Shown: in pieces, positions 33,224 through 41,521 of the stretch
Position numbering within the stretch: position 1 is the first letter of the stretch
Layout: each line of letters opens with the position of its first letter
NCBI RefSeq assembly: GCF_017302985.1
Contig: NZ_JAFIMU010000017.1
Span: 248,001-312,000, forward strand
Direction: 5' to 3'
DNA from: Corallococcus macrosporus
Lineage (GTDB): Bacteria > Myxococcota > Myxococcia > Myxococcales > Myxococcaceae
Length of the DNA stretch: 64,000 nucleotides
Notes under the pieces: generated by a model
What the model saw: only the letters and a program-made list of their open reading frames with translations
What the model was told of the DNA's origin: nothing
Databases searched by the model: none
Translations under genes and position numbers: made by a program

Positions 33224-33445
33224 GTTCGTCGCCCCTCTTGATGTGGATCAGCCCGGCCCCCGGTCCCGGTACGGGAACGCCGGAAAGGCCTGTCTGGACT
33301 CTAGAGGGTTTCCATCCTTGGGACTCCAATAAAACAAGAAATTGTAGTCAGGCGAACTTAGCTTGTGAGTGCGTAAATACCTGTCAACACGCGACAATGT
33401 ATCAGCACGCCCTACCGCGAAGACCCGTGATTTCACGCGGAGCAC
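33224..33445. promoter_or_regulatory. AT-rich divergent promoter region
   Basis: The stretch between the metalloprotease and hydrolase genes is clearly lower in GC than the surroundings (around 33310-33410). It probably holds the promoters of both divergent genes. No clear operator repeat is seen. Confidence 0.35.
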
Positions 33446-33481
33446 GTGCCAGGCAGCACTGAGAAGGCGCAGACTCCGCGC

Positions 33482-34222
33482 ATGCCTGCTGAGTACCGCT
33501 TCCGCGTGGATGGCCGCATCCCCGTCCTCAAGGTGCACGACGAGCCCCGTCCCGGCCCCGCCGTCATCGTGCTGCATGGGCTGTTCTCGAATGCCGACGA
33601 CCAGCGCCGGGAGCTGGATGCGCTCGCGCACTGGGGCATGGCAGCGGTGGGCGTGGACGCCCCGCACCATGGCGCCCGGCGCGACGGCTGGCTCGACGGG
33701 ATGCCGTCGCTCAGCCCGACGGACTCCCATGCGCGTTTCCTCTATTTCATCCGCGAGGCCGTCCCCGATGTCTCCCGGGTCATCGACCATGTGGTGGGGG
33801 AGGGGCATGGGCCCATCGGGCTCGCGGGTGTGTCCTTCGGTGCGTTCACGGCGCTGGCCGTGGCGGCCCGCGATTCGCGCGTCCAGGCGACGGTGTCCCT
33901 CCTCGGCTCGCCGGACTGGGCTCCCAGGGATGGACACGTCACGGACGAGCTGCGCGGGTTGATGCAGGAGGCTCCCGTCCACCGCCCGTGGGACTGCGCG
34001 CGCAACCCGCTGCTCCTCCTGAACGCGGGGAGGGACCGGCTGGTCCCCGCGCAGCAGGCCCGGGACTTCGCGCACCGGCTCTGGGGCGAGTTCCCCGAGC
34101 TGGGCTCGCACGTCGGGCACTACGAGTACCCGGAGTCGGACCACACCATGCGGGAGGAGGACTGGAACGACGCCTGGGGCCGGGCGCTCGGCTTCCTGCG
34201 GCGCACGCTCTACCGGGAGTGA
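33482..34222 (+). CDS. Alpha/beta hydrolase
   Basis: 246 residues from the ATG at 33482; a GTG at 33446 with GGAG upstream could add 12 residues. Alpha/beta hydrolase features: oxyanion VIVLHGLFSN, nucleophile elbow LAGVSFGAFTA, the acid Asp in LNAGRDRLVP and the His in ESDHTM. The triad is thus complete. The DAPHHGAR motif suggests a dienelactone-hydrolase/prolyl-oligopeptidase-like esterase. No signal peptide. The substrate is unknown and it stands alone. Confidence 0.85.
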   Translation: MPAEYRFRVDGRIPVLKVHDEPRPGPAVIVLHGLFSNADDQRRELDALAHWGMAAVGVDAPHHGARRDGWLDGMPSLSPTDSHARFLYFIREAVPDVSRVIDHVVGEGHGPIGLAGVSFGAFTALAVAARDSRVQATVSLLGSPDWAPRDGHVTDELRGLMQEAPVHRPWDCARNPLLLLNAGRDRLVPAQQARDFAHRLWGEFPELGSHVGHYEYPESDHTMREEDWNDAWGRALGFLRRTLYRE

Positions 34223-34265
34223 CTGGCGGCGCGCGGGGCCCGGGAAGGCCCCGCGCTCCCATCGC

Positions 34266-35387
34266 TCAGTGCACCTTCGGGGCGATCTGATCCAACGGCG
34301 GCAGCGGGGGGATTCCGCCGCTCGCGCCCATCGACGTCGGGCCGGCGAGGGCCGTCTCCGAGTCCTGCTCCGACTCACTGCCCTCGAGCTTCTGGCTCAC
34401 CTGGTCTCCCAGCTGGGTCAGGCCCTCCTGCGCGCGACGCTTGGCGGGCTCCAGCAACTGGCGCTCCTTGTCGGTCACCGGCAGCAGGCTCGCGGTGAGC
34501 ATGCCCAGCGCCACCGCGCCCAGCGCGAGCGCCAGGGGCTGCTCCTCCAGGGCCCGGTCGTACCACTGCGAGGTGCGGCCCCGCAGCGCCTGGGGCGACG
34601 GCACGCGCTCGCGCAGGTGCGAGGCCTGGCTGCGCACGGTGTCCGCCGCGTCATGGACCCGGCCGCGCACGGTGTCCGCCGCGTCATGGACCCGGCTGCG
34701 CACGGTGTCGGCGGCGCCGCTCACGCGTTCCTTCACGTTCTCCGCGGAGGCCCCCACGGACTCCTTCGCCGTGTGCAGCGCTTCGCTGGCGCGTTCCTTC
34801 AGGTGCGAACCCTCGCTGCCGTGCTCACCCACGTCCGCGCCGTACTCCGCGCGCGTGTTGTACTCGGGGTAGGGGACGTCCCGGCCCGAGCCGTAGGCGC
34901 CGTAGTACTCGCGCTCGGACTCGACCAGGGGGATGCGCTCGTCGCGGTAGCGCACCGGCACCCGCTCATAGCCCCGGACGCGGTAGTCGCGCTCGCGGTA
35001 CTCGCGCTCCTCGATGCGCGAGCGGAAGGCCCGCTTCATCAGCATGGAGCCGACACCGGCTCCCAGGAGCGCGCCCAGCAGGCCCAGGCCACGTGGGGTG
35101 TGGGTGGCTTCGTCCGTCCATTCATACGTCTTGCGCATCGCCGTCTCCTTTGCCTGCGATTTCCAGTCGAGCACCTTGTCCCGGGCCTGCTGTTTCAGCT
35201 CCTCGCGCTTCTCCGCGGCGAGCTGCTTCGCGTGCTCCGTCACCTCTTCCTTCTTCTCGAGCGCGAACTCCTTCGCGCGGGCCTTCAGCAACTCAGGATT
35301 CGCGCGGCGGCCCAGCTCGTCCGCCAGCACGCTCATGCGTGCCCGTGCATCTGCGATTTCGCGGAGCGCATCGTCGTGCTCGCCCAT
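34266..35387 (-). CDS. DUF3618-like, apolipoprotein-like helical repeat protein
   Basis: 373 residues from the ATG at 35387, set by AAGGAGGA upstream. The N-terminus (DDALREIADARARMSVLADE) fits DUF3618. Charged helices follow, then a Gly-rich hydrophobic segment (LGLLGALLGAGVGSMLM), a Tyr/Arg-rich region (EREYRERDYRVRGYERVPV), and amphipathic repeats of AADTVRSRVHD type like late-embryogenesis/apolipoprotein proteins. A second hydrophobic helix is at ALALGAVALGMLTASLLPV. It probably works at the inner membrane as an envelope-stress/ElaB-YqjD-type protein. It starts 55 bases inside the upstream holin-like gene. Confidence 0.8.
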   Translation of the reverse strand: MGEHDDALREIADARARMSVLADELGRRANPELLKARAKEFALEKKEEVTEHAKQLAAEKREELKQQARDKVLDWKSQAKETAMRKTYEWTDEATHTPRGLGLLGALLGAGVGSMLMKRAFRSRIEEREYRERDYRVRGYERVPVRYRDERIPLVESEREYYGAYGSGRDVPYPEYNTRAEYGADVGEHGSEGSHLKERASEALHTAKESVGASAENVKERVSGAADTVRSRVHDAADTVRGRVHDAADTVRSQASHLRERVPSPQALRGRTSQWYDRALEEQPLALALGAVALGMLTASLLPVTDKERQLLEPAKRRAQEGLTQLGDQVSQKLEGSESEQDSETALAGPTSMGASGGIPPLPPLDQIAPKVH

Positions 35388-35842
35388 TGGCTGTCCTCCT
35401 TGAGGGTCTGGATGGTCTTGCGCGGTGCATGCACCGTCTTGAGTCGTTTCGCGCCCACGGCGGCCAAGCCCGCCCCCGCGGCGATGAGCAGCACGGTCAC
35501 CAGCAGCGCGCTGGCCCACAGGGGCATCAGCTCCGCGAGCGCGATGACCAGGAAGGCCACCAGCGCCATGGCGCCCAGGAAGAGCACCACGCCTCCCGCG
35601 GCGACCATGCCGCCACCGGCCGCTGCCTTCTTCGCTTCAGCGCGCATCTCCGTGCGCGCCAGGGTGAGCTCCGCCCGGAGCAGGTGCCGCCCCTGCTCGA
35701 TGAACTCGGAGACCAGGGTGCCAAGCGACTGCTCGCCCAGTCCGCCGTCCGTCCGGAAGCCCTCGGCCTGGGGACGGGTCGTGGTTTCGTCCGCGTCCAG
35801 TCCCATGTACTGGCCGCGTGTCCGTGAGGAATAGGGGTCCAT
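35333..35842 (-). CDS. YqjE-like phage-holin superfamily membrane protein
   Basis: 169 residues from the ATG at 35842. Two adjacent TM helices (GMVAAGGVVLFLGAMALVAF and ASALLVTVLLIAAGAGLAAV) follow a helical N-terminus (SLGTLVSEFIEQGRHLLRAE). This is the holin-superfamily-III (YqjE) pattern. In E. coli yqjD, yqjE and yqjK are neighbours and related to stationary-phase membrane/ribosome association. Here it lies between a YqjD-like gene and the DUF3618 protein in one operon. Confidence 0.85.
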   Translation of the reverse strand: MDPYSSRTRGQYMGLDADETTTRPQAEGFRTDGGLGEQSLGTLVSEFIEQGRHLLRAELTLARTEMRAEAKKAAAGGGMVAAGGVVLFLGAMALVAFLVIALAELMPLWASALLVTVLLIAAGAGLAAVGAKRLKTVHAPRKTIQTLKEDSQWASTTMRSAKSQMHGHA

Positions 35843-35853
35843 GGTCCGCCCCC

Positions 35854-36285
35854 TCACGCCTTGAGGAATCGCGCGGCGACGAAGCCGAGCAGTGCACACC
35901 CCGCCAGCGCCACGCCTGGCCGCTCACGCATCCGCGTCTGCGCCTGCCGCAGCAGCTCCTCGGTCGAGTTCTGCTCCAGGGTGTCGGACGCCTTGCGAAC
36001 GAAGCCCACCGCGCTGCCAATGAGCTGCTGGGGCAGCTGCACGTCTCCCTGGCCCGAGATGGACTCAAGCTGCTTCGCGAAGCCGTTGAGGCTTTCCACC
36101 AGGACGCCCTTGCGGGAGTCGACCTGGGAGAAGGCGCGCTGGCGCGTGAGGCCGCCGATGCGCTTCACCTGTTCCTTGCCTTCCTGCTTCAGACCGACCC
36201 GCCCACCTGTACCTTCGGACGATGCCTGACTGTCATTGTAGAAGCTGGGATTCCTCAGGCCCTCTCCCTCGATGATGCTCCCCAT
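35854..36285 (-). CDS. YqjD/DUF883-like membrane-tail protein
   Basis: 143 residues. Long amphipathic helices (VESLNGFAKQLESISGQ, GFVRKASDTLEQNSTEELLR) lead to a single C-terminal TM helix (PGVALAGCALLGFVAARFL). Positive residues before it make it a tail-anchored protein, as in ElaB/YqjD/DUF883. It is the first gene of a three-gene envelope operon with 11 bases before the holin-like gene. Function in myxobacteria is unknown; E. coli relatives bind ribosomes at the membrane. Confidence 0.75.
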   Translation of the reverse strand: MGSIIEGEGLRNPSFYNDSQASSEGTGGRVGLKQEGKEQVKRIGGLTRQRAFSQVDSRKGVLVESLNGFAKQLESISGQGDVQLPQQLIGSAVGFVRKASDTLEQNSTEELLRQAQTRMRERPGVALAGCALLGFVAARFLKA

Positions 36286-36491
36286 GTCGCAACCTCCTCT
36301 GGCGTGATTGGGTTCATGTATGCCGTTGGACGACTGCCCATGAAGCTATGCAATCGAACGGTTCATGCCCTGAGGGGCGCGTTCGCTGGCCGCAGAGCAG
36401 GCGGAGCGGCACACCGTGATACAGGAGGAATAAGGGGTGCGACTGGGACGGGGCGTGTCACTGGCGAGTGACCACGCGCAACAGCCTCCGG

Positions 36492-37310
36492 TTACACCCG
36501 GGCGCTGGTCATCCAGCAGCCCGCGGTGAAGCGGACCTCCGCTCCGTGCACGAAGGGCTCGAAGGCGGCGCGGACCGTTTCGATGACGTGGGCGCGGGCA
36601 TGCGCGTCCACCTCGTGAAGGAACCGGCCCAGGGGACCGAACCGGGTCAGGTAACGGACCAGCTCCTTCTCGGGCAGGGTGCACGTGAAGTCGACGGGCT
36701 GGAGGTCGATGTCCGCCCAGCCGCTCTCCTCCAGGATGCGGTGGACCCGGCGCGGATCCGCGAAGCCGAACTGTCCCGGTGCGTCCGGCTGGCGAGCGGG
36801 GAGCTTCAGGAACGGTGCCGCGGCGCGCTCGGCTGTCGTCATGAAGGGATTGTCCGCGGGGCTCCGCCAGGCGATGAGCCGGAGCCGGGCGCCCGCTTTC
36901 GCGGCTCGCCGCAGGTTCGCGAAGGCCTGGACGGGGTCCTCGAAGAACATCACGCCGAAGCGCGACAGGATGAGGTCGAAGCTCGCGGGCTCGAAGGCGT
37001 GGCGCTGAGCGTCTGCCTGGATGAAATCCGCCGGAATGCCTTCCCGTTCCGCGCGGGCCCGGGCGGCGGCGAGCATCGGCTCCGAGATGTCGACGCCGGT
37101 GCAGCGGCCCTTCCCGCCAAGCCGCCGCGCGAAGGCAAGCGTGGTGCTGCCCGTGCCGCAGCCGACGTCGAGCACCTGGGTCGCGGAGCTGGCGGGGACC
37201 TCTTCGACGAGCAGGTCTTGCATCGGCTTGAACATCCCATCGAGCACCTCCTGTGTATCCACCCAGGCGTGTCCCGCGGTCCCATTCCAAAGTGCCGTCT
37301 GCTCATTCAT
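36492..37310 (-). CDS. Class I SAM-dependent methyltransferase
   Basis: 272 residues from the ATG at 37310. Motif I VLDVGCGTGSTTLAFA, motif II GVDISEPMLAAARARAE, motif III FIQADAQRHAF and FDLILSRFGVMFFEDP are those of UbiE/Methyltransf_11-25 type small-molecule methyltransferases. No cofactor other than SAM is expected. It is divergently transcribed from a MerR regulator whose candidate operator lies between them, so it is probably the regulator's target. Substrate unknown. Confidence 0.88.
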   Translation of the reverse strand: MNEQTALWNGTAGHAWVDTQEVLDGMFKPMQDLLVEEVPASSATQVLDVGCGTGSTTLAFARRLGGKGRCTGVDISEPMLAAARARAEREGIPADFIQADAQRHAFEPASFDLILSRFGVMFFEDPVQAFANLRRAAKAGARLRLIAWRSPADNPFMTTAERAAAPFLKLPARQPDAPGQFGFADPRRVHRILEESGWADIDLQPVDFTCTLPEKELVRYLTRFGPLGRFLHEVDAHARAHVIETVRAAFEPFVHGAEVRFTAGCWMTSARV

Positions 37311-37361
37311 GGTCGTCTCCACCTGCTTGCCTTCAAGAACCGAAGGCCGCACTCTGCCAGT

Positions 37362-37375
37362 TCAAGTCGACTTGA
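37362..37375. promoter_or_regulatory. SoxR-like MerR operator
   Basis: The 14-base perfect palindrome TCAAGTCGACTTGA lies between the methyltransferase start (37310) and the MerR start (37386). With flanks it reads TTCAAGTCGACTTGAGG. This is close to the E. coli SoxR box CCTCAAGTTAACTTGAGG. It is well placed to control the divergent promoters and to mediate autoregulation. Confidence 0.65.
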
Positions 37376-37385
37376 GGTCAAGCGG

Positions 37386-37796
37386 GTGGGTGAACTGGAC
37401 ATCTCGGAGGTGGCGCGGCGCTCCGGCGTTCCGGCCTCGACGCTGCGGTTCTATGAAGAGAAGGGGTTGATTGCTTCCGTCGGCAGGCGGGGGCTGCGCC
37501 GCCTGTTCGACCCCGAAGTGCTGGAGCGGCTGGCGTTGATCGCGATGGGGCGCTCCGCCGGCTTCTCGCTGGAGGAGATCGCGCGCATGTTCGCGCCGGA
37601 TGGACGGCCGCGCATCGACCGGCGGTTGCTCCTCACCCAGGCGGAGCAACTGGACAAGACGATCCGCGAGCTGAGCGCGATGCGCGACGGCCTCCGGCAC
37701 GCCGCTGCCTGCCCCGCACCAAGCCACATGGAATGCCCCACCTTCCTGCGGCTCCTGCGGGGCGCGCGAAGGAAGAGGACGCCGAAGCCGCCGTAG
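37386..37796 (+). CDS. MerR family transcriptional regulator with CueR-like Cys loop
   Basis: 136 residues from the GTG at 37386, with GAGG upstream. The winged-helix DNA-binding part is clear: LDISEVARRSGVPASTLRFY, then EEKGLIASVGRRGLRRLF and GFSLEEIARMF. The dimerisation helix (LLLTQAEQLDKTIRELSAM) leads into ACPAPSHMECPTF. Cys-x7-Cys is the metal loop spacing of CueR, though the rest looks like generic SoxR/MerR. It likely represses and activates the divergent methyltransferase through the palindrome at 37362-37375. The inducer could be a thiophilic metal, a redox signal or a drug. Confidence 0.85.
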   Translation: MGELDISEVARRSGVPASTLRFYEEKGLIASVGRRGLRRLFDPEVLERLALIAMGRSAGFSLEEIARMFAPDGRPRIDRRLLLTQAEQLDKTIRELSAMRDGLRHAAACPAPSHMECPTFLRLLRGARRKRTPKPP

Positions 37797-37854
37797 AACC
37801 TGGAACACGCCGCGTGACAGGATGGCGCGACCTGGACCCGGACGGGAGCGCGCG

Positions 37855-39537
37855 ATGATGGCTTCGAGGATGGCGAGCACGGCGTGGCTCGTGCTGGCGC
37901 TGAGCGGTGCGGCCTTCGCCGAGGAGGAGATCTGGTCGCCCTACGACCGGTTCAACGCGCCCAATGAAGACTGTGAGCTCGTGGCCCTCGTGCCCGCGCC
38001 GAAGGGCGCCTGGGGCGTGGTGGGACACACCTGCAACCGGCTGAACGGCGAGCCCGTGGGCAGCCTCGTGGTCATCGACGCCCTGGGCAAGCGGGACACG
38101 TCGCCGGTCTCCGTGGCGCTCGAAGCCGCGTCCGACCGGGACCGGATGAAGGAGCTCGTGCAGCTGCTCCCCGTGCCCTCCGGGGGCTACATCGCGACCT
38201 ATTCCTCCCGCGACGCCAACGCGCCCCAGGGGGAGAGCGGGCCCGCGAGCGTGGCGCACGTGCTCATCCGCCACACGGCGAAGGGCACCCGGGCCGAGGC
38301 CTTCAACCAGAAGGTCCAGCAGACGCTGCGCCAGAAGGTGGGCGCCTCGTCCTTCATCATCACCGCGGAGGTGGATGCGAAATCGCGGCTCATCGTCGCG
38401 GCCTCGACGCCGGATGAGAACTACCTGAAGGAAGCGCCGCTGTGGCTGCTGCGCTTCAACCCCGACGGCACCCTCGACCGCGCCCAGCGCTTTGACCCGG
38501 TCCTGAAGGAGCTGCGGCTGGGTTGGTATGTGTTGAACCAGGTCCGCGCGCGGGCGGACGGAGGGCTCTTCCTGAGCGGGCGGTTCCAGGCGGAGGAGCG
38601 CCGCGCGGACATTCCCGTGCTCGCGCTCAACGCACAGTGGAAGTCCGACTCCCGCTTCAACACGCCCCTCATCTCCTGGTTGATGAAGGGCGAGGCCGGG
38701 CTCGAATTGAGCCTCATCGCTCCAGGGGCTGACGGCTCGGTGGTCGGAGTGGGGGAGCTTGGCCAGGGAGACACCCGCGCGCACGTCGTCCGGCTGACCC
38801 GTGACGGACGGCTCGACCCTGCCTTCCATCCCTTCCGCCAGGAGGGGCCATATCCCCAGGGCCGCTTCATGCGCGTGTCCCAGATGGGAGTGGGGCCGGA
38901 CGGAGCTGTCGTCCTGGCCCAGAACGACATCCCCGCGGTGGATCCGCCGGAGGGCCCCTGGCGCGCTCCGGGGCTGGTGCGCTTGAAGGCGGACGGCACG
39001 GTGGATGCGCGGTTCCAGGCCGGGCTCGGCGCGGGGCTGCGCTACCGCAAGCTGGCGGAGGCCGCGAAGAAGGATCCGGACTCCTCCGGCTTCCTCTGGC
39101 TGGTGGCGGCGATGCCAGACGGATCGGTGGTGGTGGATGGCTTCTTCGACGAGCTCGCGGGCGAGAAGGTGACGCCGCCCCTGCGGCTCGCGGCGGACGG
39201 CACCCGGGTGCGGAACTTCCAGGCGCGCTTCGAGACCGTCCTTCCCCCCAAGAAGCAGGTCCCCAACGCGACGACGAGCGCGTTCTTCAAGGCGGATGGC
39301 CGGTCGCACTTCATCGCCTGTTCCGGGAAGGGGAACCGGACGGAGACGTTCATCTACTGGATGCAAGGCGACACCTGGGGACACACGCCTTCGTGCGCGA
39401 TCCACCTGGGCGGAGATGCCGCGTCACCGGGTGGGGCGTGGCAGCACTGCGACGCCCGGATCCGCAAGGCCCAGGCGCAGGGCGCCACGTGCGAGGAGAC
39501 GAAGGTGGACCCGCTGGATGTCCGGGGCCACCGCTAG
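37855..39537 (+). CDS. Secreted delta-60-repeat beta-propeller protein
   Basis: 560 residues from the ATG at 37855, preceded by GGGAG; an ATG at 37822 is also in frame. The signal peptide (STAWLVLALSGAAFAEEE) is cleavable. Repeats of the delta-60 type are visible: RFNPDGTLDRAQRF, RLTRDGRLDPAFHPF, RLKADGTVDARFQAG and a degenerate RLAADGTRVRNFQ. Such repeats form a beta-propeller-like domain in surface proteins. The C-terminus has Cys residues (HFIACSGKGN, HTPSCAIHLG, WQHCDAR). No catalytic motif. Function unknown. Confidence 0.8.
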   Translation: MMASRMASTAWLVLALSGAAFAEEEIWSPYDRFNAPNEDCELVALVPAPKGAWGVVGHTCNRLNGEPVGSLVVIDALGKRDTSPVSVALEAASDRDRMKELVQLLPVPSGGYIATYSSRDANAPQGESGPASVAHVLIRHTAKGTRAEAFNQKVQQTLRQKVGASSFIITAEVDAKSRLIVAASTPDENYLKEAPLWLLRFNPDGTLDRAQRFDPVLKELRLGWYVLNQVRARADGGLFLSGRFQAEERRADIPVLALNAQWKSDSRFNTPLISWLMKGEAGLELSLIAPGADGSVVGVGELGQGDTRAHVVRLTRDGRLDPAFHPFRQEGPYPQGRFMRVSQMGVGPDGAVVLAQNDIPAVDPPEGPWRAPGLVRLKADGTVDARFQAGLGAGLRYRKLAEAAKKDPDSSGFLWLVAAMPDGSVVVDGFFDELAGEKVTPPLRLAADGTRVRNFQARFETVLPPKKQVPNATTSAFFKADGRSHFIACSGKGNRTETFIYWMQGDTWGHTPSCAIHLGGDAASPGGAWQHCDARIRKAQAQGATCEETKVDPLDVRGHR

Positions 39538-39541
39538 GGCG

Positions 39542-40174
39542 TCAGGTGTCGAAGCGGAAGGCGGTGTCGCGGGCGGAGGGCCGCTGCGCGAACTGCTGGC
39601 AGAAGCGGTTCAGCGCCGCATAGGGGGCGGTGGGCAACACGTCGCGGAACTCCAGGTGGGTCACGAGGCAGAAGAGCGTGACCTCCAGGTAGCTCAGGTC
39701 CCGCCCGGGCGGGAGGGCGGCGAGCGCGGCGTCCGCGTGCTCCTCCAGCCACGCCATCATGTTGAGCAGGGACTGGCGCAGCTTGAGGGCATGCGTCGTG
39801 CCCTCGCCGCCGCCGGCCATCTTCTCCATGACCAGCGTCACCTCCGTGGCCATGGCTTGCAGGGTGAGCTCCTGCACGTTCGCGAGGAGCGGCACGTCCA
39901 GGTCCTCCGGCCACACCACGCGGGGCCTGGGATGGGACTGGCGCCACAGTTCCCGGGAGACATTGAGCGCGCCGAACCAGGAGCCCCTGGCCGTCTTCAG
40001 GACGGGAATCCGGAGCGCGGGGTTGCCGCCATAGTCCGCAGGGTCGGTGGACAGCAGGTCGCGCAGCACCTGGAAGGAGTGCTCGGCGCGCAGCTCCGCG
40101 GCGAAGATGCGCGCGATGCGGGTGAAGTGCGAGCTTGAGCGGCCGATGATGACGGGTGTGTCGAGCGCGGACAT
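39542..40174 (-). CDS. Glutathione S-transferase-like protein
   Basis: 210 residues from the ATG at 40174. The N-terminal thioredoxin-like half starts with VIIGRSSSHFTRIARIFAAE and has the cis-Pro LRIPVLKTARG; the helical C-terminal half includes LRQSLLNMMAWLEEHADAAL and LEVTLFCLVTHLEF. It resembles GST-family proteins, with Ser in the position of the usual catalytic Ser/Cys. It is convergent with the delta-60 protein gene and possibly co-transcribed with the serine hydrolase upstream (32-base gap). The substrate is unknown. Confidence 0.75.
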   Translation of the reverse strand: MSALDTPVIIGRSSSHFTRIARIFAAELRAEHSFQVLRDLLSTDPADYGGNPALRIPVLKTARGSWFGALNVSRELWRQSHPRPRVVWPEDLDVPLLANVQELTLQAMATEVTLVMEKMAGGGEGTTHALKLRQSLLNMMAWLEEHADAALAALPPGRDLSYLEVTLFCLVTHLEFRDVLPTAPYAALNRFCQQFAQRPSARDTAFRFDT

Positions 40175-40206
40175 GCGGAGCCCCCGGGGTGGAATGCGGA
40201 GGAAGG

Positions 40207-41424
40207 CTACCTCGGCTGAGCGCTTTGCAGGGCCGCCGCGATGATGCGCGCCGCGATGGCGGGCTGGTCCCCTCCCATGTGGAGCGTGTTGACCGAGTAG
40301 ACGAGGCGCCGGCGCAAATCCCGCGTGGCGCCCATCCCGTTGTTGTAGCCGTGCCGGTCGCCGCTCTTGCCCCAGAAGATGATGCCGTTGAGCTCGTAGC
40401 GGGTGAGGCCCGCGCTGTAGCTGGCGCCGGGCAGGTCCGGGACGGTGAACAGCTCCTCCAGTTGCTTGCGCGGCAGGAGCCGGCCCTGGAAGAGCGCGAC
40501 GAGGAAGCGGTCCAGGTCCTCGGCGGTGGAGATCATGTCTCCGGCGGCCCAGGGGACGGACTGGCTGGCCTCGGTGACGTCCACCAGGCACCGCGTGCCG
40601 TAGGGGATGGCGCCCGAGGGGCACTGGCCGTCCTCGAGCGCGACCTCCTCATAGCCATGCGCATGCCGGCCGGGAATCGTCACGTCGTGGCCGGGCACGA
40701 AGGTGTCCCGCAGGTGCAGCGGCCGGAGGATGCGCTCGCGCACCGCGTCCCCATAGGGACGGCCCGTCACCTGTTCGATGAGCAGCCCCGCGACGATGTA
40801 GCCGATGTTGCCGTACTCCTGCTTCGTGCCCGGGGCGAAGCGCGGGCCCGGTGGCAGCGACAGCGCGACGAGCTCGCGGGGGCTGAAGCGGCGGTACCGG
40901 TTCTCGAAGAACCACTCCGGGTCCTTCTGCGGCACGGGCACGCCGGGCAGGCCGTGGGTGTGATTGAGCAGCTGGCGCACGGTGATGGGCGCGTAGACGC
41001 CCACGGGCAGCAGGCGCGGCAGGTAGTCCTGGACGGGCCGGTCCAGGTCCACGCGGCCCTCGGCGGCGAGCTGCAACACCACGGTGGCGGTGAACGTCTT
41101 CGTCATGCTGCCGATGCGGAAGTGCGCGTCCACGGGCACCGGGGCGCCGGTGCGGATGTCGGCCACCCCGGACGTCCCGAGCCAGCGGCCGTCCGCGCCG
41201 CTCACCCGCACCAGGGCGCCAGACACCTCCGCGTTCGGCAGGTTCGCGATGGCCTGTCGCAGCGCCTCGCGGTTCAGGGGCGGCAGGTTCGACTGCTCCA
41301 CCTCCAGCCCCCGCTCGCCCACCTCCAGCCCGGCTCCCACCGGGGTCTCCGGCCCGCAGGCAGGAGTCATGACGCTCGCGAGCAATGCCATACCGACCCG
41401 CAGTCCACGGTGCAGAACCGCCAT
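40207..41424 (-). CDS. Serine hydrolase, class C beta-lactamase/DD-peptidase fold lipoprotein
   Basis: 405 residues from the ATG at 41424. The signal ends with MTPAC, a plausible lipobox. The active site SxxK is GSMTKTFTA, and the YxN motif is KQEYGNIGYIVAG. The third motif is WGKSGDRHGYNNG in place of the usual HTG. This is the beta-lactamase-fold (EstB/AmpH/R61) serine hydrolase family, which hydrolyses D-Ala peptides or esters. As an envelope lipoprotein it may act on peptidoglycan peptides. It does not look like a true class C resistance enzyme. Confidence 0.88.
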   Translation of the reverse strand: MAVLHRGLRVGMALLASVMTPACGPETPVGAGLEVGERGLEVEQSNLPPLNREALRQAIANLPNAEVSGALVRVSGADGRWLGTSGVADIRTGAPVPVDAHFRIGSMTKTFTATVVLQLAAEGRVDLDRPVQDYLPRLLPVGVYAPITVRQLLNHTHGLPGVPVPQKDPEWFFENRYRRFSPRELVALSLPPGPRFAPGTKQEYGNIGYIVAGLLIEQVTGRPYGDAVRERILRPLHLRDTFVPGHDVTIPGRHAHGYEEVALEDGQCPSGAIPYGTRCLVDVTEASQSVPWAAGDMISTAEDLDRFLVALFQGRLLPRKQLEELFTVPDLPGASYSAGLTRYELNGIIFWGKSGDRHGYNNGMGATRDLRRRLVYSVNTLHMGGDQPAIAARIIAAALQSAQPR

Positions 41425-41521
41425 GTTCCATCTCCTGTGAGGGAAGGGGCCGGCGCATTTTTTTCCGGCCGGCGGATGGAACACCGGCGTCCCCCGGCGG
41501 TGTCACCGGGCGGGTGAGGAT

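Noticed and set aside
36468..37385. Long N-terminal extension of the MerR frame
   Set aside because: It overlaps the methyltransferase gene on the other strand and reads as low-complexity; the GTG at 37386 with GAGG upstream gives a normal MerR start.
41448..41470. Hairpin GGCCGG/CCGGCC with a T-rich loop
   Set aside because: The T-run is in the loop, not after the stem, so it is not a normal terminator; only a possible leader structure.
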